Source: Candidatus Parabeggiatoa sp. HSG14 (lineage in GTDB: Bacteria; Pseudomonadota; Gammaproteobacteria; Beggiatoales; Beggiatoaceae). Taken from it: a DNA stretch of 33,809 nt. The translations under genes were made by a program, and so were the position numbers. Below, one piece after another: positions 1 through 9,348 of the stretch (position 1 is its first letter; each line of letters starts with the position of its first letter). The notes under the pieces are model-generated. The model worked only from the letters and a program-made list of their open reading frames with translations. It was not told the origin of the DNA and ran no database searches. The DNA is taken from positions 1-33,809 of the forward strand of contig JAUCGK010000016.1 of NCBI GenBank assembly GCA_030378085.1. Direction: 5' to 3'.

Positions 1-441
1 GTCAGTTTACCCGATCCAAAATTTGGAAATGAAATTGTTGCTAAATTTATCAATATTTTGATGAAAAATGGCAAAAAGTCGGTGGCTGAACGTATCATCT
101 ATGGTGCTTTAGATCGCGTTGCTGAAAAAATAAAAGATGATGCTTTAGAAATTTTTGGTAAAGCTTTGGACAATGTTCGCCCTATTGTAGAAGTTAAGTC
201 TCGGCGAGTAGGAGGATCAACTTATCAAGTGCCAGTTGAAGTTCGGCCAACTCGGCGAACAACTTTAGCAATGCGTTGGTTAGTAGACTCTGCACGTAAG
301 CGGGGGGAAAAAACAATGGGACTGCGATTGGCAGGTGAAATCCTAGATGCTTATGAAAATAAGGGGACTGCGATTAAAAAGCGGGAAGAAGTCCATCGCA
401 TGGCTGAAGCCAATAAAGCATTTTCACATTTCCGTTGGTGA
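1..441 (+). CDS. rpsG: Small ribosomal subunit protein uS7 (5' partial)
   Basis: The frame is open from base 1 and reads [11 protein letters not shown] at the window edge, so roughly the first nine or ten residues lie outside the window. S7 nucleates assembly of the 30S head on the 3' domain of 16S rRNA and lines the E site. Family landmarks are clear: [26 protein letters not shown], then AMRW and the C-terminal [10 protein letters not shown]. It ends FSHFRW, without the long tail of E. coli K-12 S7. In gammaproteobacteria it is followed by fusA, as here, but with a 209-bp gap. The complement of the TAACTGA motif (443-453) begins one base after its stop codon. Confidence 0.97.
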   Translation, partial: VSLPDPKFGNEIVAKFINILMKNGKKSVAERIIYGALDRVAEKIKDDALEIFGKALDNVRPIVEVKSRRVGGSTYQVPVEVRPTRRTTLAMRWLVDSARKRGEKTMGLRLAGEILDAYENKGTAIKKREEVHRMAEANKAFSHFRW

Positions 442-442
442 T

Positions 443-453
443 TTTCAGTTATT
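443..453 (+). promoter_or_regulatory. TTTCAGTTATT, complement of the fusA upstream repeats
   Basis: The 11-mer TTTCAGTTATT starts one base after the rpsG stop codon. It is the perfect reverse complement of AATAACTGAAA at 630-640 and again at 639-649, immediately before fusA. In an rpsG-fusA transcript it could pair with either repeat. The complementarity is seen in the sequence; a regulatory role is inference. Confidence 0.45.
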
Positions 454-612
454 CTGAATGATTAGTAATTCAATAATTCGTGATAAATGAGTAAAAAAAC
501 TAACAAAATTTTAGATTACATACCTTAAAAAAATAGACTTTCAGTGTTCAAAAATGTTTTTTCTTCCTAAAACTTTAGAATTTGGAGTTTACAAAATACA
601 GGAAAAGAGGTT

Positions 613-650
613 TAACTGGACACTAAAAAAATAACTGAAATAACTGAAAT
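613..650 (+). promoter_or_regulatory. TAACTGA direct repeats just upstream of the fusA start
   Basis: TAACTGA occurs at 632-638 and 641-647 as two 9-nt units (TAACTGAAA), ending three bases before the fusA ATG; a variant TAACTGG lies at 613-619. No Shine-Dalgarno sequence is visible in this interval. TAACTGA direct repeats placed a few bases before start codons have been reported from marine Beggiatoaceae and proposed as binding sites for a post-transcriptional regulator. The block CTAAAAAAATAACTG (623-637) recurs before rpsJ. Confidence 0.6.
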
Positions 651-2750
651 ATGACACGTAAGACACCCATTGAGTGCTATCGTAATATTGGTATTATGGC
701 GCACATTGATGCGGGCAAAACTACAACAACAGAACGAATTCTGTATTATACTGGCGTTTCCCATAGAATGGGCGAAGTACATGATGGGGTTGCAGTGATG
801 GATTGGATGGACCAAGAACGAGAACGGGGTATCACTATTACCTCAGCTGCTACAACTTGTTTTTGGATGGGAATGGGACAACAATTTCCAGAGCATCGTA
901 TTAATATCATTGATACCCCAGGTCATGTTGATTTCACTATCGAAGTAGAACGTTCATTGCGTGTATTGGATGGGGCGTGTGCTGTTTTTTGTGCTGTTGG
1001 TGGAGTAGAACCACAGTCTGAGACAGTTTGGCGACAAGCGATTAAATATGAGGTTCCGCGTCTTGCTTTTATTAATAAAATGGATAGGGCAGGAGCAGAT
1101 TTTTTGCGAGTAGTCGAACAAATAAAAAATCGTTTAAACGCATATCCAGTTCCCCTACAATTACCTATAGGGGCTGAAGAGAAATTTGAAGGGGTTATTG
1201 ACCTTGTCAAGATGAAAGCTATTTATTGGGATGATTCTACTCAAGGTACGCGTTTTGAAGAACGTGATATACCTATCAATATGCAAAGCAGTTGTGAAAA
1301 GTGGCGAGAAAATTTGGTTGAAACGGCCGCTGAAGCTAACGAACTTCTAATGGAAAAGTATCTTGATAGTGGGGAATTATCTGAGAAAGATATTCGATTA
1401 GGTATTCGTTTGCGTACTTTGGCTAATGAGATTGTTCCAACTTTATGTGGATCAGCTTTTAAAAATAAAGGTGTACAAGCCATGTTGGACGCAGTGGTTG
1501 ATTATATGCCAGCTCCCACTGATGTCCCACCAATTAAGGGAATACTCAGCGATCAACAACAAACAGAAGCAACGAGGACATCAAGTGATGAAGAGCCATT
1601 TGCGGCTTTGGCTTTTAAGGTATCTACTGATCCCTATGTAGGTTCATTGACCTATTTTCGGGTTTACTCTGGTGTATTGACTTCTGGGGATAGTGTTTAT
1701 AACCCACTGAAAAACAAAAGAGAGCGAATTGGACGTATTTTACAAATGCATGCCAATTCCCGAGAAGAAATCAAAGAAGTTCGGGCAGGCGATATTGCAG
1801 CAGCTGTGGGACTTAAACATGTAACGACAGGAGAAACGTTATGTGATAAAAATCACCTGATTACTTTGGAAAAGATGGAATTTCCTGAACCAGTCATTTC
1901 AATAGCAGTAGAACCAAAAACAAAGGCTGATCAAGAAAAAATGGGGGGTGCATTATCCAAACTGGCAGCTGAAGACCCCTCTTTTCGAGTGAGAACAGAC
2001 GAAGAATCAGGCCAAACCATTATCTCAGGCATGGGTGAGTTACACCTTGATATTATTGTAGATCGCATGCGTCGTGAGTTTAATGTCGTAGCCAATGTAG
2101 GTACACCACAAGTAGCTTATCGTGAAACCATTGGTCAAATGATTGAGCAAGAAGGTAAATTTATACGTCAATCAGGTGGACGTGGTCAATATGGACATGT
2201 TTGGTTAAAGCTTGAACCAAAGTTACCTGGGGAAGGTTATGAATTTATCAGTGAAATTGTGGGTGGTGTTATTCCTAAAGAATACATTTCTTCAATTGAT
2301 AAAGGGGTGCAAGAACAAATGTTAAATGGTGTTCTTGCGGGTTATCCTGTTGTTGATGTTAAAGTCACCTTATATGATGGTTCTTATCATGAGGTAGATT
2401 CCAATGAAATGGCTTTTAAAATTGCTGGTTCTCAAGCTTTTAAAGACGGTGCAAAAAAAGCAAAACCAATATTACTTGAGCCTATTATGGCAGTGGAAGT
2501 GGTGACACCAGAAGAATATATGGGAGATGTTATGGGAGATGTCAATCGTCGTCGAGGAGTTTTACAAGGAATGGATGAATTACCAATGGGTAAAGTGATT
2601 CGAGCAGAAGTACCATTGGGTGAAATGTTTGGTTATGCGACTGATTTGCGATCATTAACCCAGGGGCGTGCTAGCTATACTATGCAATTTTCTAAGTATC
2701 ATGAAGCACCTACAGGTATTGCTGAATCTGTAATTAAGAAAAATCAGTAA
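651..2750 (+). CDS. fusA: Elongation factor G
   Basis: Translational GTPase that drives tRNA-mRNA translocation and, with RRF, ribosome recycling. The 699 residues match the usual length (about 700). The G domain shows the P-loop AHIDAGKTT (17-25), switch [10 protein letters not shown] (88-95) and NKMD (142-145). The remainder covers domains II to V, with GMGELHLDI and the domain IV stretch [10 protein letters not shown] recognisable. The ATG at 651 is the only sensible start because it directly precedes [16 protein letters not shown]. It lies in the str operon after rpsG, but the tuf gene that normally follows is absent; rpsJ is next. Translation may be influenced by the TAACTGA repeats abutting the start. 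Confidence 0.98.
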   Translation: MTRKTPIECYRNIGIMAHIDAGKTTTTERILYYTGVSHRMGEVHDGVAVMDWMDQERERGITITSAATTCFWMGMGQQFPEHRINIIDTPGHVDFTIEVERSLRVLDGACAVFCAVGGVEPQSETVWRQAIKYEVPRLAFINKMDRAGADFLRVVEQIKNRLNAYPVPLQLPIGAEEKFEGVIDLVKMKAIYWDDSTQGTRFEERDIPINMQSSCEKWRENLVETAAEANELLMEKYLDSGELSEKDIRLGIRLRTLANEIVPTLCGSAFKNKGVQAMLDAVVDYMPAPTDVPPIKGILSDQQQTEATRTSSDEEPFAALAFKVSTDPYVGSLTYFRVYSGVLTSGDSVYNPLKNKRERIGRILQMHANSREEIKEVRAGDIAAAVGLKHVTTGETLCDKNHLITLEKMEFPEPVISIAVEPKTKADQEKMGGALSKLAAEDPSFRVRTDEESGQTIISGMGELHLDIIVDRMRREFNVVANVGTPQVAYRETIGQMIEQEGKFIRQSGGRGQYGHVWLKLEPKLPGEGYEFISEIVGGVIPKEYISSIDKGVQEQMLNGVLAGYPVVDVKVTLYDGSYHEVDSNEMAFKIAGSQAFKDGAKKAKPILLEPIMAVEVVTPEEYMGDVMGDVNRRRGVLQGMDELPMGKVIRAEVPLGEMFGYATDLRSLTQGRASYTMQFSKYHEAPTGIAESVIKKNQ

Positions 2751-2765
2751 ATAATTTAAAATCTG

Positions 2766-2807
2766 AAAATCCTTTTAACCTTTTTAATAATGTTTATAAG
2801 GATTTTT
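2766..2807 (+). terminator. Possible rho-independent terminator after fusA
   Basis: AAAATCCTT (2766-2774) can pair with AAGGATTTT (2798-2806) across a 23-nt loop and is followed by a T. It begins 15 bases after the fusA stop. The stem is AT-rich and the loop is long, so this is a weak candidate that could separate the str and S10 transcription units. Confidence 0.35.
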
Positions 2808-2983
2808 GGAGAGAGTTCTTTTATTAACTCCACATACTTAATACTTACAAAAAAAATCTAGCAATCTGTTATCCTTAACAATTAAACTATTGTTTATACA
2901 AATAAAATAGTACATCTATAGATTTGATTTTATATGATTTTTTAAATATAATTTAATCAATAAAATTTAACTCAACAAAACTT

Positions 2984-2999
2984 CTAAAAAAATAACTGG
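2984..2999 (+). promoter_or_regulatory. TAACTGG motif before the rpsJ start
   Basis: CTAAAAAAATAACTG followed by G ends two bases before the rpsJ ATG (3002). The first 15 bases are identical to 623-637 before fusA, at a comparable distance from the start codon, and again there is no Shine-Dalgarno sequence. The surrounding 251-bp gap (2751-3001) is AT-rich and otherwise shows only the weak terminator-like stem. Confidence 0.45.
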
Positions 3000-3001
3000 T
3001 T

Positions 3002-3313
3002 ATGACTAATCAAAGAATCCGTATTCGCCTTAAAGCATTTGATCATAAATTAATAGACCAATCGGCTCGTGAAATTGTAGAAACAGCAAGACGCACTGGA
3101 GCGCAATTGCAAGGACCAATTCCATTACCTACCAAAAAGGAAAAATTTACAGTATTGATTTCACCACATGTTAATAAGGATGCGCGAGATCAATATGAAA
3201 TTCGTACCCATAAGCGCTTATTAGATATTGTTGACCCAACTGATAAAACCGTTGATTCTTTGATGAAATTGGATTTAGCAGCTGGGGTTGATGTCCAAAT
3301 TAAACTTAATTAA
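3002..3313 (+). CDS. rpsJ: Small ribosomal subunit protein uS10
   Basis: The 103-residue S10 protein of the 30S head, also known as the NusE component of antitermination complexes. The sequence is canonical from [15 protein letters not shown], through the extended-loop region [15 protein letters not shown], to the C-terminal DVQIKLN. First gene of the S10 operon. The start at 3002 is fixed by homology. The usual upstream neighbour tuf is missing; fusA lies 251 bp away. In E. coli the leader of this operon is the target of L4 autoregulation; I could not recognise that leader structure here. Confidence 0.97.
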   Translation: MTNQRIRIRLKAFDHKLIDQSAREIVETARRTGAQLQGPIPLPTKKEKFTVLISPHVNKDARDQYEIRTHKRLLDIVDPTDKTVDSLMKLDLAAGVDVQIKLN

Positions 3314-3389
3314 TTTTTAGAAATAGTGAAGTAAACAATATTCTCAGTTTTCAATTATATCAAGCATTTATTATAAAGAGAGGGTAAAC

Positions 3390-4046
3390 ATGGCTGTTGG
3401 ACTTATGGGTCGGAAGTGTGGTATGACCCGACTCTTTACCGAAGAAGGACTCTCCGTTTCAGTAACTGTCATTGAAGTGATTCCTAATCGAATTACCCAA
3501 ATAAAAAGTAAAAAAAGTGATGGCTATCAAGCTATACAAGTGGCTTATGGTAACCGTCGTGCAAATCTCATTAATAAACCTATGAGTGGGCATTTAGCTA
3601 AAGCCGGAGTCGAAGCCGGAAGGGGTTTGTGGGAATTTCGCCTTAAAAACCAAGAAGAGATTGAAGATAAGCTAGTAGGTAATGAAATCAAAGTGGATAT
3701 TTTTATTGTTGGCCAAAAAGTTGATATCACTGGTATAACTAAAGGTAAAGGTTTTGCAGGCACTGTAAAACGTCATCACTTTAAAACTCAAGATGCCAGT
3801 CATGGCAATTCCCTTTCCCATCGAGTTCCAGGGTCAATAGGTCAAAACCAGACACCAGGCCGTGTTTTTAAAGGTAAAAAAATGGCTGGTCAAATGGGTA
3901 ATGTTCGTCGTACAATTCAAAATATTGAAATTGTACGCATTGATTATGAAAAAAACTTATTACTCGTTAAAGGTGCAGTACCTGGTGCTCCTGGAGGAGA
4001 TGTAATTATACGATCTGCAATTAAATCATCGCCATCGCCTAATTAG
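3390..4046 (+). CDS. rplC: Large ribosomal subunit protein uL3
   Basis: L3, an early-assembling 50S protein whose long finger reaches toward the peptidyl transferase centre. At 218 residues it is slightly longer than the E. coli protein (209), because of extra residues in the central region. The finger with [20 protein letters not shown] and KMAGQMGN is intact and includes the glutamine of GQNQTPG that PrmB methylates in E. coli. The start at 3390 has a good ribosome binding site (GAGAGGG, about 8 nt upstream). The stop lies nine bases before rplD, so the two are probably cotranscribed. Confidence 0.97.
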   Translation: MAVGLMGRKCGMTRLFTEEGLSVSVTVIEVIPNRITQIKSKKSDGYQAIQVAYGNRRANLINKPMSGHLAKAGVEAGRGLWEFRLKNQEEIEDKLVGNEIKVDIFIVGQKVDITGITKGKGFAGTVKRHHFKTQDASHGNSLSHRVPGSIGQNQTPGRVFKGKKMAGQMGNVRRTIQNIEIVRIDYEKNLLLVKGAVPGAPGGDVIIRSAIKSSPSPN

Positions 4047-4055
4047 GAGAACATA

Positions 4056-4673
4056 ATGGAACTGAGTTTACAAACTTTGCAAGATGATACAACACTTAGG
4101 GTTGTTGTGGCTAAGAGAGTATTTACTGCAAAATTTAATCAACCTCTTGTTCACCAAGCTGTGATCGCCTACTTAGCAGGAAAACGTGCAGGAACATGTG
4201 CCCAAAAAAGTCGTGCTCAAGTCAGAGGTAGTCATAGTAAGCCTTGGCGACAAAAAGGCACAGGGCGTGCTCGTGCTGGTACTCGCCGTAGTCCCCTTTG
4301 GCGTGGTGGTGGTGTTACCTTTGCTGCTAAGCCCACGAATTACAATCAAAAAATCAATAAAAAGATGTATCGAGAGGCTTTACGTGCTATTTTGTCAGAA
4401 CAACTACGGCAAGCACGTTTACTCCTTATAGAACAGCTTTTCCTTGATAAGCCAAAAACGAAAGAACTACTTACAAAACTGAAAGCACTTAATCTTAACA
4501 ATGTTCTAATTGTAACTGAAATTTTAGATACAAATCTCTATTTAGCAGCTCGTAATTTATTAAATGTAGAAGTGATTGAGGTAAAAGACCTAAACCCAAT
4601 CAGCTTATTGGGATTTGATAAAATTTTGCTAACTCTCCCTGCTCTTAAAAAAATAGAGGAACAATTGGCATGA
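4056..4673 (+). CDS. rplD: Large ribosomal subunit protein uL4
   Basis: L4, a 50S assembly initiator whose extended loop lines the exit tunnel; in E. coli it also represses the S10 operon and inhibits RNase E. The 205 residues are normal for the family. The tunnel loop is evident as QKGTGRARAGTRRSPLWRGG around residues 60-85. The start ATG follows TAGGAGAACATA, a clear ribosome binding site. The last four bases overlap rplW (ATGA), implying translational coupling. Confidence 0.97.
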   Translation: MELSLQTLQDDTTLRVVVAKRVFTAKFNQPLVHQAVIAYLAGKRAGTCAQKSRAQVRGSHSKPWRQKGTGRARAGTRRSPLWRGGGVTFAAKPTNYNQKINKKMYREALRAILSEQLRQARLLLIEQLFLDKPKTKELLTKLKALNLNNVLIVTEILDTNLYLAARNLLNVEVIEVKDLNPISLLGFDKILLTLPALKKIEEQLA

Positions 4674-4966
4674 ATCAAGCTCACTTAATGCAAATACTGT
4701 TGGCTCCCCATATTTCTGAAAAAGCCTTGAAACAAGCGGATAATCATAGACAATTTGTTTTTAAAGTAGCTTCTGATGCTACTAAGCCTGATATTAAACA
4801 AGCGGTTGAATTTCTTTTTAAGGTTAAGGTTAATAAAGTACAAATCGTCAATGTCAAGGGTAAACATAAAAACTTTGGTCGTATTCATGGTAAACGGGTC
4901 AATTGGAAAAAAGCTTATGTGGGACTAAAACATGGTTTTGATATTAACTTTAGAGGTGTTGATTAA
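4670..4966 (+). CDS. rplW: Large ribosomal subunit protein uL23
   Basis: L23 sits at the tunnel exit and forms the docking site for trigger factor and SRP. The 98 residues include APHISEKA near the N terminus and the conserved NVKGKHKNFGR segment. Its ATG overlaps the rplD stop by four bases. Unlike in most genomes, where rplB follows within a few bases, an 880-bp gap follows here. Confidence 0.97.
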   Translation: MNQAHLMQILLAPHISEKALKQADNHRQFVFKVASDATKPDIKQAVEFLFKVKVNKVQIVNVKGKHKNFGRIHGKRVNWKKAYVGLKHGFDINFRGVD

Positions 4967-5280
4967 CTAATGAAGAAAGATAAATGTAGTCAAAAAAGAT
5001 GATTCTACAATATTAATGTCTTGACATAATTCAACTTAAAAAATGGTTATTTCTTTTGTTCAAATCTAAAAATCACTCAAAATAGTATGAAAATATTGCT
5101 ATTTTTTTATTAATTGTGGTTTTGTATTTGTAAAAAATATGGTATCCTTCAAAAGTAGTTGATAGTTGTAAGATTTTGTTAAGTTAGTTTTGATAATGGT
5201 CTAAATATACTGAATTTTTGAATGGTGACATGATGTCATCAATCACTTAACAAAAAAACTGCACATTGTAAGTTATTTTA

Positions 5281-5479
5281 GACACCCTTCAAAGTAGTTG
5301 ACGGCAGTTTGTATCCATAAAAAACAACTAAAGATTTTGGCATGACTGTATAATAGGATGTACATGATTAACGTTCATTAGTCAACCAAAATTCGGGGCT
5401 TTCAAACTGTTTTTTGCAAGTTTATACAATAGAATCATTGGGATACATGTTAAATAAAACGATTATGGTGAAGGGTGTC
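5281..5479. repeat. Segment bounded by an 11-bp perfect inverted repeat
   Basis: GACACCCTTCA at 5281-5291 is the exact reverse complement of TGAAGGGTGTC at 5469-5479. The 199-bp spacing, lack of coding sequence and AT-rich interior resemble a small non-autonomous element. A related sequence (TCCTTCAAAAGTAGTTGA) lies just upstream near 5145. No clear target duplication was found. Confidence 0.35.
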
Positions 5480-5578
5480 ATTATCTTTTGGAATTAGTCT
5501 TGGCATCACTATAGTTTATAAAATATAATGATATGTTTGTAAATTAGAAAATCTGTAACAATGCCTTCAATTTTTTAT

Positions 5579-5642
5579 AACTTGTTGATTTTAAGAGAAA
5601 AATTGATACCAAAAAATAAATAATCTTAAAAATCAACGAGTT
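5579..5642. repeat. Stem-loop with 18-19 bp imperfect arms
   Basis: AACTTGTTGATTTTAAGA (5579-5596) pairs with TCTTAAAAATCAACGAGTT (5624-5642) with one mismatch and one bulge, leaving a loop of about 27 nt. In an rplW-rplB transcript it would form a stable hairpin about 200 nt before rplB. It lacks a T-run, so it is not an obvious terminator. Confidence 0.4.
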
Positions 5643-5846
5643 GCATATTTAATTATGGTTAAAAGCAGATTATTGCGAGGTCAAATAACATCAAATGAAG
5701 GTCGCGTATAAGCCAGATGTTTATGAACCCTAATTAAATTTAACAAAATAACTTGCTATAGTTTAACAATTAGTTCAAACTATTATTTATTCTAAGAAAT
5801 TTTAATAATAAATTATCTCTAACATATAATAGGTATAGTACCACAC

Positions 5847-6662
5847 ATGGCACTAGTTAAAACTAAACCCACTTCAGCGGGTCGCCGTTTTGTTGTCAGA
5901 GTGAGTGTCCCTTTGCATAAAGGCTCTCCATGTGAGAATTTATTGGTAAAAAAAACAAGAACTGGTGGGCGTAATAATTATGGACGTATTACTGTGCGCC
6001 ATCGTGGTGGAGGCCATAAACGACACTACCGACAAATTGACTTTAAGCGTGATAAAGACAATATTCCTGGCAAAGTTGAACGTATAGAATATGATCCCAA
6101 CAGAAGTGCTCATATTGTCTTAATTCTTTATGCTGATGGAGAGCGTCGTTATATTATTTTGCCTAAAAATCTTAACTTGGGCGATACCATCTTGTCAGGC
6201 CAATATGCTCCCATAAAACCAGGTAATTGTATGCCCCTGCGCCATATTCCAATGGGTAGTGCTGTCCATTGCATCGAACTTAAACCTGGTAAAGGTGCTC
6301 AACTTATTCGTAGTGCTGGTACATCAGCCCAACTCGTAGCTCGAGAAGGTCAATATGCTACTCTTCGACTACGCTCCGGAGAAGTTAGAAAAATTCTAAC
6401 AGATTGCCGTGCCACTATTGGAGAAGTTGGTAATGCCGAACATAACCTTGCCTCATGGGGTAAAGCAGGAGCTGCCCGTTGGCGGGGGCATCGCCCCACT
6501 ATTCGCGGTGTTGCTATGAATCCTGTTGACCATCCACACGGTGGTGGTGAAGGTCGTAGTTCTGGTGGTCGTCATCCAGTTACCCCTTGGGGTTTTCCTA
6601 CTAAAGGTGCTAAAACCCGCCATAACAAGCGCACCACCAACTTGATTGTGCGACAACGTTGA
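5847..6662 (+). CDS. rplB: Large ribosomal subunit protein uL2
   Basis: L2, one of the most conserved 50S proteins, needed for subunit association and peptidyl transferase activity. The 271 residues are close to the 273 of E. coli. The N-terminal [17 protein letters not shown], the central [12 protein letters not shown], and the C-terminal [19 protein letters not shown] with the functionally important histidine are all present. The start at 5847 is set by homology; only a weak AGG lies upstream. It is isolated from rplW by the 880-bp gap, so it may need its own promoter. Confidence 0.98.
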   Translation: MALVKTKPTSAGRRFVVRVSVPLHKGSPCENLLVKKTRTGGRNNYGRITVRHRGGGHKRHYRQIDFKRDKDNIPGKVERIEYDPNRSAHIVLILYADGERRYIILPKNLNLGDTILSGQYAPIKPGNCMPLRHIPMGSAVHCIELKPGKGAQLIRSAGTSAQLVAREGQYATLRLRSGEVRKILTDCRATIGEVGNAEHNLASWGKAGAARWRGHRPTIRGVAMNPVDHPHGGGEGRSSGGRHPVTPWGFPTKGAKTRHNKRTTNLIVRQR

Positions 6663-6717
6663 ATTAACGTATAACTTCAAATAACTACCCTTTTATGAAT
6701 ACGATATTGAAAAATTT

Positions 6718-6996
6718 ATGCCACGTTCCATTAAAAAAGGTCCATTTGTTGACCTTCATCTTCTCAAAAAAGTAGAAAACGCGATAACCACCAAAAATAA
6801 ACGACCTATAAAAACTTGGTCGCGTCGTTCCATGATTATCCCTGAAATGGTGGGACTCACTATAGCTGTTCATAATGGACGACAACATATTCCCGTGTTT
6901 ATAACTGAAAATATGGTAGGACATAAACTCGGAGAATTTGCCTTGACTCGTACCTACCGAGGTCACCAATCCGGTGATAAAAAGACTAAACGCTAA
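6718..6996 (+). CDS. rpsS: Small ribosomal subunit protein uS19
   Basis: S19 of the 30S head, which contacts S13 and the intersubunit bridges. The 92 residues run canonically from [16 protein letters not shown] through [14 protein letters not shown] to [12 protein letters not shown]. The start is fixed by homology; no Shine-Dalgarno sequence is seen in GATATTGAAAAATTT. A 509-bp gap with a nested repeat structure separates it from rplV, normally its immediate neighbour. Confidence 0.97.
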   Translation: MPRSIKKGPFVDLHLLKKVENAITTKNKRPIKTWSRRSMIIPEMVGLTIAVHNGRQHIPVFITENMVGHKLGEFALTRTYRGHQSGDKKTKR

Positions 6997-7016
6997 ACCT
7001 ACTATCAGTAAATAAT

Positions 7017-7319
7017 GTCGTGTGCAACTTAAATGTTGTTGAGTCATTGGTTATACACAATACCTTCGCCAATTATCCTACTAAATATCTAAAACGATTA
7101 TTTTATGATATTGGTTAAATTTCAAATAGTTACCCTATTTCAAAACCTGATGACGCTTATTTTTAAATATCGTTGATTTTTAAACGTTTTTTAAATAGCT
7201 GAGTTTAATGGTCAGGTTTTTGGCGAAGGTATTGGACGCAATTCTGAAAATAATTTAGAGGAGAGGAATAGGAATTTTTAGCCATGTAAAATCAACAACT
7301 TGAAAAAGTTGCACACAAC
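7017..7319. repeat. Outer inverted-repeat element interrupted by a MITE
   Basis: GTCGTGTGCAACTT (7017-7030) matches, with one mismatch, the reverse complement of AAGTTGCACACAAC (7306-7319). The similarity continues inward as GTTGTTGA (7035-7042) against TCAACAAC (7292-7299). Without the inner MITE (7058-7234) the outer unit would be only about 126 bp. This suggests one miniature element inserted into another, though no target duplication remains at the inner junctions. Confidence 0.4.
7058..7234 (-). mobile_element. MITE-like element, copy 1
   Basis: A 177-bp non-coding unit bounded by CAATACCTTCGCCAA at the left and its exact complement TTGGCGAAGGTATTG at the right. Its reverse complement aligns along its whole length with copy 2 (17963-18135), including the sub-terminal motifs ATTATCCTACT, ATTAAACTCA and TTAAAAATCAA. 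It has no transposase, so it is non-autonomous. No direct target repeat is seen here, unlike at copy 2. It lies between rpsS and rplV in the S10 operon. Confidence 0.75.
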
Positions 7320-7505
7320 GTTAAATAACTAGTTGTTATAAAAATTAGAGTTATGATAATGGCTAACTAACAACCTATAGATGTTCAAATAAATAGTTTC
7401 ACAAATTAAAAAATTGTTGCTTACTTTTCAATAAGTTAAAATATATCAATGTGAAATTATTTACCTGAAAAACTATAACAACTAAAATAATAACTTAACA
7501 AAATA

Positions 7506-7850
7506 ATGATGATGGAAGCTTTTAGCAAACATAAATATGCACGTATTTCCCCACAAAAATGTCGGTTGGTGGCTAACCAAATACGTGGATTACCTGTTGG
7601 TCAAGCTATTAATATTTTAAATTTCAGCAAACGCCGCGCTGCTGGTTTTATTAAAAAAACTCTGGAGGCTGCTGTTGCTAATGCTGAAAACAACCTAGGT
7701 GCTGATGTAGACGAACTACACATTTCTATTATATATGTTGATCAAGGCCCATCCCTAAAGCGTTTCCAAGCAAGGGCCAAGGGCCGTGCTAATCGCATCC
7801 TTAAACGTACGAGTCACATTACAGTAATCGTTTCCGACCTTAATAAATAA
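7506..7850 (+). CDS. rplV: Large ribosomal subunit protein uL22
   Basis: L22 spans the 50S subunit; its beta-hairpin lines the exit tunnel near the macrolide site. The 114 residues contain [27 protein letters not shown] and the C-terminal [19 protein letters not shown]. Three consecutive ATG codons (7506, 7509, 7512) open the frame; homology favours the third ([11 protein letters not shown]), and there is no Shine-Dalgarno sequence to decide. rpsC follows after five bases. Confidence 0.96.
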   Translation: MMMEAFSKHKYARISPQKCRLVANQIRGLPVGQAINILNFSKRRAAGFIKKTLEAAVANAENNLGADVDELHISIIYVDQGPSLKRFQARAKGRANRILKRTSHITVIVSDLNK

Positions 7851-7855
7851 TAATT

Positions 7856-8491
7856 ATGGGACAAAAAGTACATCCAACCGGCATCCGTTTGGGCATTATT
7901 AAAGATTGGAGTTCTAAATGGTATGCCAGCGGCAAAGCTTATGCCGATTACCTTAATACCGATTTAAAAGTACGAGAATTTATCAAAAAACAATTGGCTC
8001 AAGCATCTGTTAGCGAAGTACGGATCGAAAGGCCTGCGCGTAATGCTAGAATCATTATCCGCACTGCACGTCCAGGCATTGTTATTGGTAAAAAAGGTGA
8101 AGATATCGACAAACTTCGTACCCAAGTGTCTACCATGATGGGTATTCCTGTTCACATTAATGTTGAAGAAATTCGTAAACCGGAAGTGGAAGCTCACCTC
8201 GTTGCTAACAATGTTGCTCAACAACTAGAACGTCGTATTATGTTTAGACGTGCCATGAAACGTGCTGTAGGTAATGCTATACGCTTAGGAGCACAAGGCA
8301 TTCGTATTAATGTTAGTGGTCGGCTCAATGGAGCCGAAATTGCCCGCCAAGAATGGTATCGAGAAGGCCGTGTACCTCTACATACTCTCCGTGCTGACAT
8401 TGATTACGGGTTTGCTGAAGCTTACACAACTTATGGAGTTATTGGAATTAAAGTATGGATATTTAAAGGCGAAATGATTGGTAAACAATAA
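7856..8491 (+). CDS. rpsC: Small ribosomal subunit protein uS3
   Basis: S3 at the mRNA entry channel, part of the ribosomal helicase activity. The KH domain is present with its loop [11 protein letters not shown] (about residues 75-85), and the C-terminal domain has [31 protein letters not shown]. At 211 residues it is a short form lacking the variable tail of E. coli S3 (233), which is common in the family. The start is five bases after the rplV stop. A 243-bp gap follows where rplP normally abuts. Confidence 0.97.
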   Translation: MGQKVHPTGIRLGIIKDWSSKWYASGKAYADYLNTDLKVREFIKKQLAQASVSEVRIERPARNARIIIRTARPGIVIGKKGEDIDKLRTQVSTMMGIPVHINVEEIRKPEVEAHLVANNVAQQLERRIMFRRAMKRAVGNAIRLGAQGIRINVSGRLNGAEIARQEWYREGRVPLHTLRADIDYGFAEAYTTYGVIGIKVWIFKGEMIGKQ

Positions 8492-8588
8492 ACTTAATTT
8501 GATAGTTTGTTGGCTTTTTAAATTGTTTTTAAGAAAAGTATTTCTCTAATACCTCTTCAATGTATATGGTGATAAAAAATGATGATTG

Positions 8589-8649
8589 ATTAAGGTAATT
8601 TAAAAGTTACATATTAACACACTTTTAAATGATTTTTTTGAACCTTAAT
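8589..8649. repeat. Two-part stem-loop between rpsC and rplP
   Basis: ATTAAGGT (8589-8596) pairs with ACCTTAAT (8642-8649), and TTAAAAGT (8600-8607) pairs with ACTTTTAA (8631-8638). This gives a nested hairpin with an asymmetric internal loop in the 243-bp gap. It may be a processing or attenuation structure, or a decayed palindromic repeat. No other feature was found in the gap. Confidence 0.3.
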
Positions 8650-8734
8650 AATTTGCATCCCCTAATTAAGAAATTGAGAATACCTGAAATTACCTATTAC
8701 TAAAAGTTAAGTTGTTGTCTTAAGGAAATTGAGC

Positions 8735-9148
8735 ATGTTACAACCTAAACGTACCAAATTCAGGAAACAACAAAAGGGGCGAAACAGAGGTCTTGCCCAA
8801 CGTGGTAATAAAGTCAGTTTTGGTGAGTTTGGACTTAAAGCTACAGGCCGTGGCCGTATTACGGCTCGTCAAATCGAAGCAGCTCGTCGCACCATAACCC
8901 GCCATGTTAAGCGGGGTGGTAAATTATGGATACGTATATTCCCAGATAAACCTATTACAAAAAAACCACTGGAAGTTCGTATGGGGAAAGGCAAAGGTAA
9001 TGTTGAATATTGGGTAGTATTGATTCAACCAGGTCGCGTCCTTTATGAAATTGAGGGAGTTTCCGAAGATATTGCTCGTCGAGCTTTTCGTTTAGCAGCA
9101 GCTAAACTATCAGTATCTACAACCTTTGTAACAAGAACGGTGATGTAA
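8735..9148 (+). CDS. rplP: Large ribosomal subunit protein uL16
   Basis: L16 organises the A-site and central protuberance region of the 50S. With the start at ATG 8735 ([11 protein letters not shown]) it is 137 residues, matching E. coli (136). The ribosome binding site AAGGA at 8722-8726 supports this over an in-frame TTG two codons earlier. The signature [13 protein letters not shown] and the C-terminal TTFVTRTVM are present, and the arginine of the hydroxylated loop ([15 protein letters not shown]) is retained. The stop overlaps the rpmC start (TAATG). Confidence 0.97.
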   Translation: MLQPKRTKFRKQQKGRNRGLAQRGNKVSFGEFGLKATGRGRITARQIEAARRTITRHVKRGGKLWIRIFPDKPITKKPLEVRMGKGKGNVEYWVVLIQPGRVLYEIEGVSEDIARRAFRLAAAKLSVSTTFVTRTVM

Positions 9149-9348
9149 TGAAAGTCAGAGAATTGCGAGAAAAGAGTGTTAATGAGCTCAAAAAAGAATT
9201 GCTTGAATTACTACGTGAACAATTTAATTTGCGTATGCAAAAGGCAAATGGTCAACTCAATCGCCATACTCAATTAAAAAATGTTCGTAATGATATTGCC
9301 CGGATCAAAACAATATTAAATGAGAGAAAATCTAAGTCGTATGAGTGA
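9148..9348 (+). CDS. rpmC: Large ribosomal subunit protein uL29
   Basis: L29 is a two-helix protein beside L23 at the tunnel exit. The 66 residues show [10 protein letters not shown], the heptad-like [19 protein letters not shown], and [13 protein letters not shown]. The ATG overlaps the last base of the rplP stop, and its own stop lies within the rpsQ start region, so the three genes are translationally coupled. Confidence 0.95.
   Translation: MKVRELREKSVNELKKELLELLREQFNLRMQKANGQLNRHTQLKNVRNDIARIKTILNERKSKSYE

Larger units (their letters stand above)
4967..5846. other. 880-bp AT-rich gap inside the S10 operon
   Basis: No convincing reading frame was found in this stretch between rplW and rplB, which are normally adjacent. 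It holds the 11-bp inverted repeat at 5281-5479, the stem-loop at 5579-5642, and a near-direct repeat of about 18 bases beginning CCTTCAAA near 5147 and 5286. I infer accumulated miniature elements or new regulatory sequence rather than a lost gene. Confidence 0.6.

Noticed and set aside
6685-7047. 120-codon minus-strand frame over rpsS
   Set aside because: Almost wholly antisense to rpsS, with no family resemblance.
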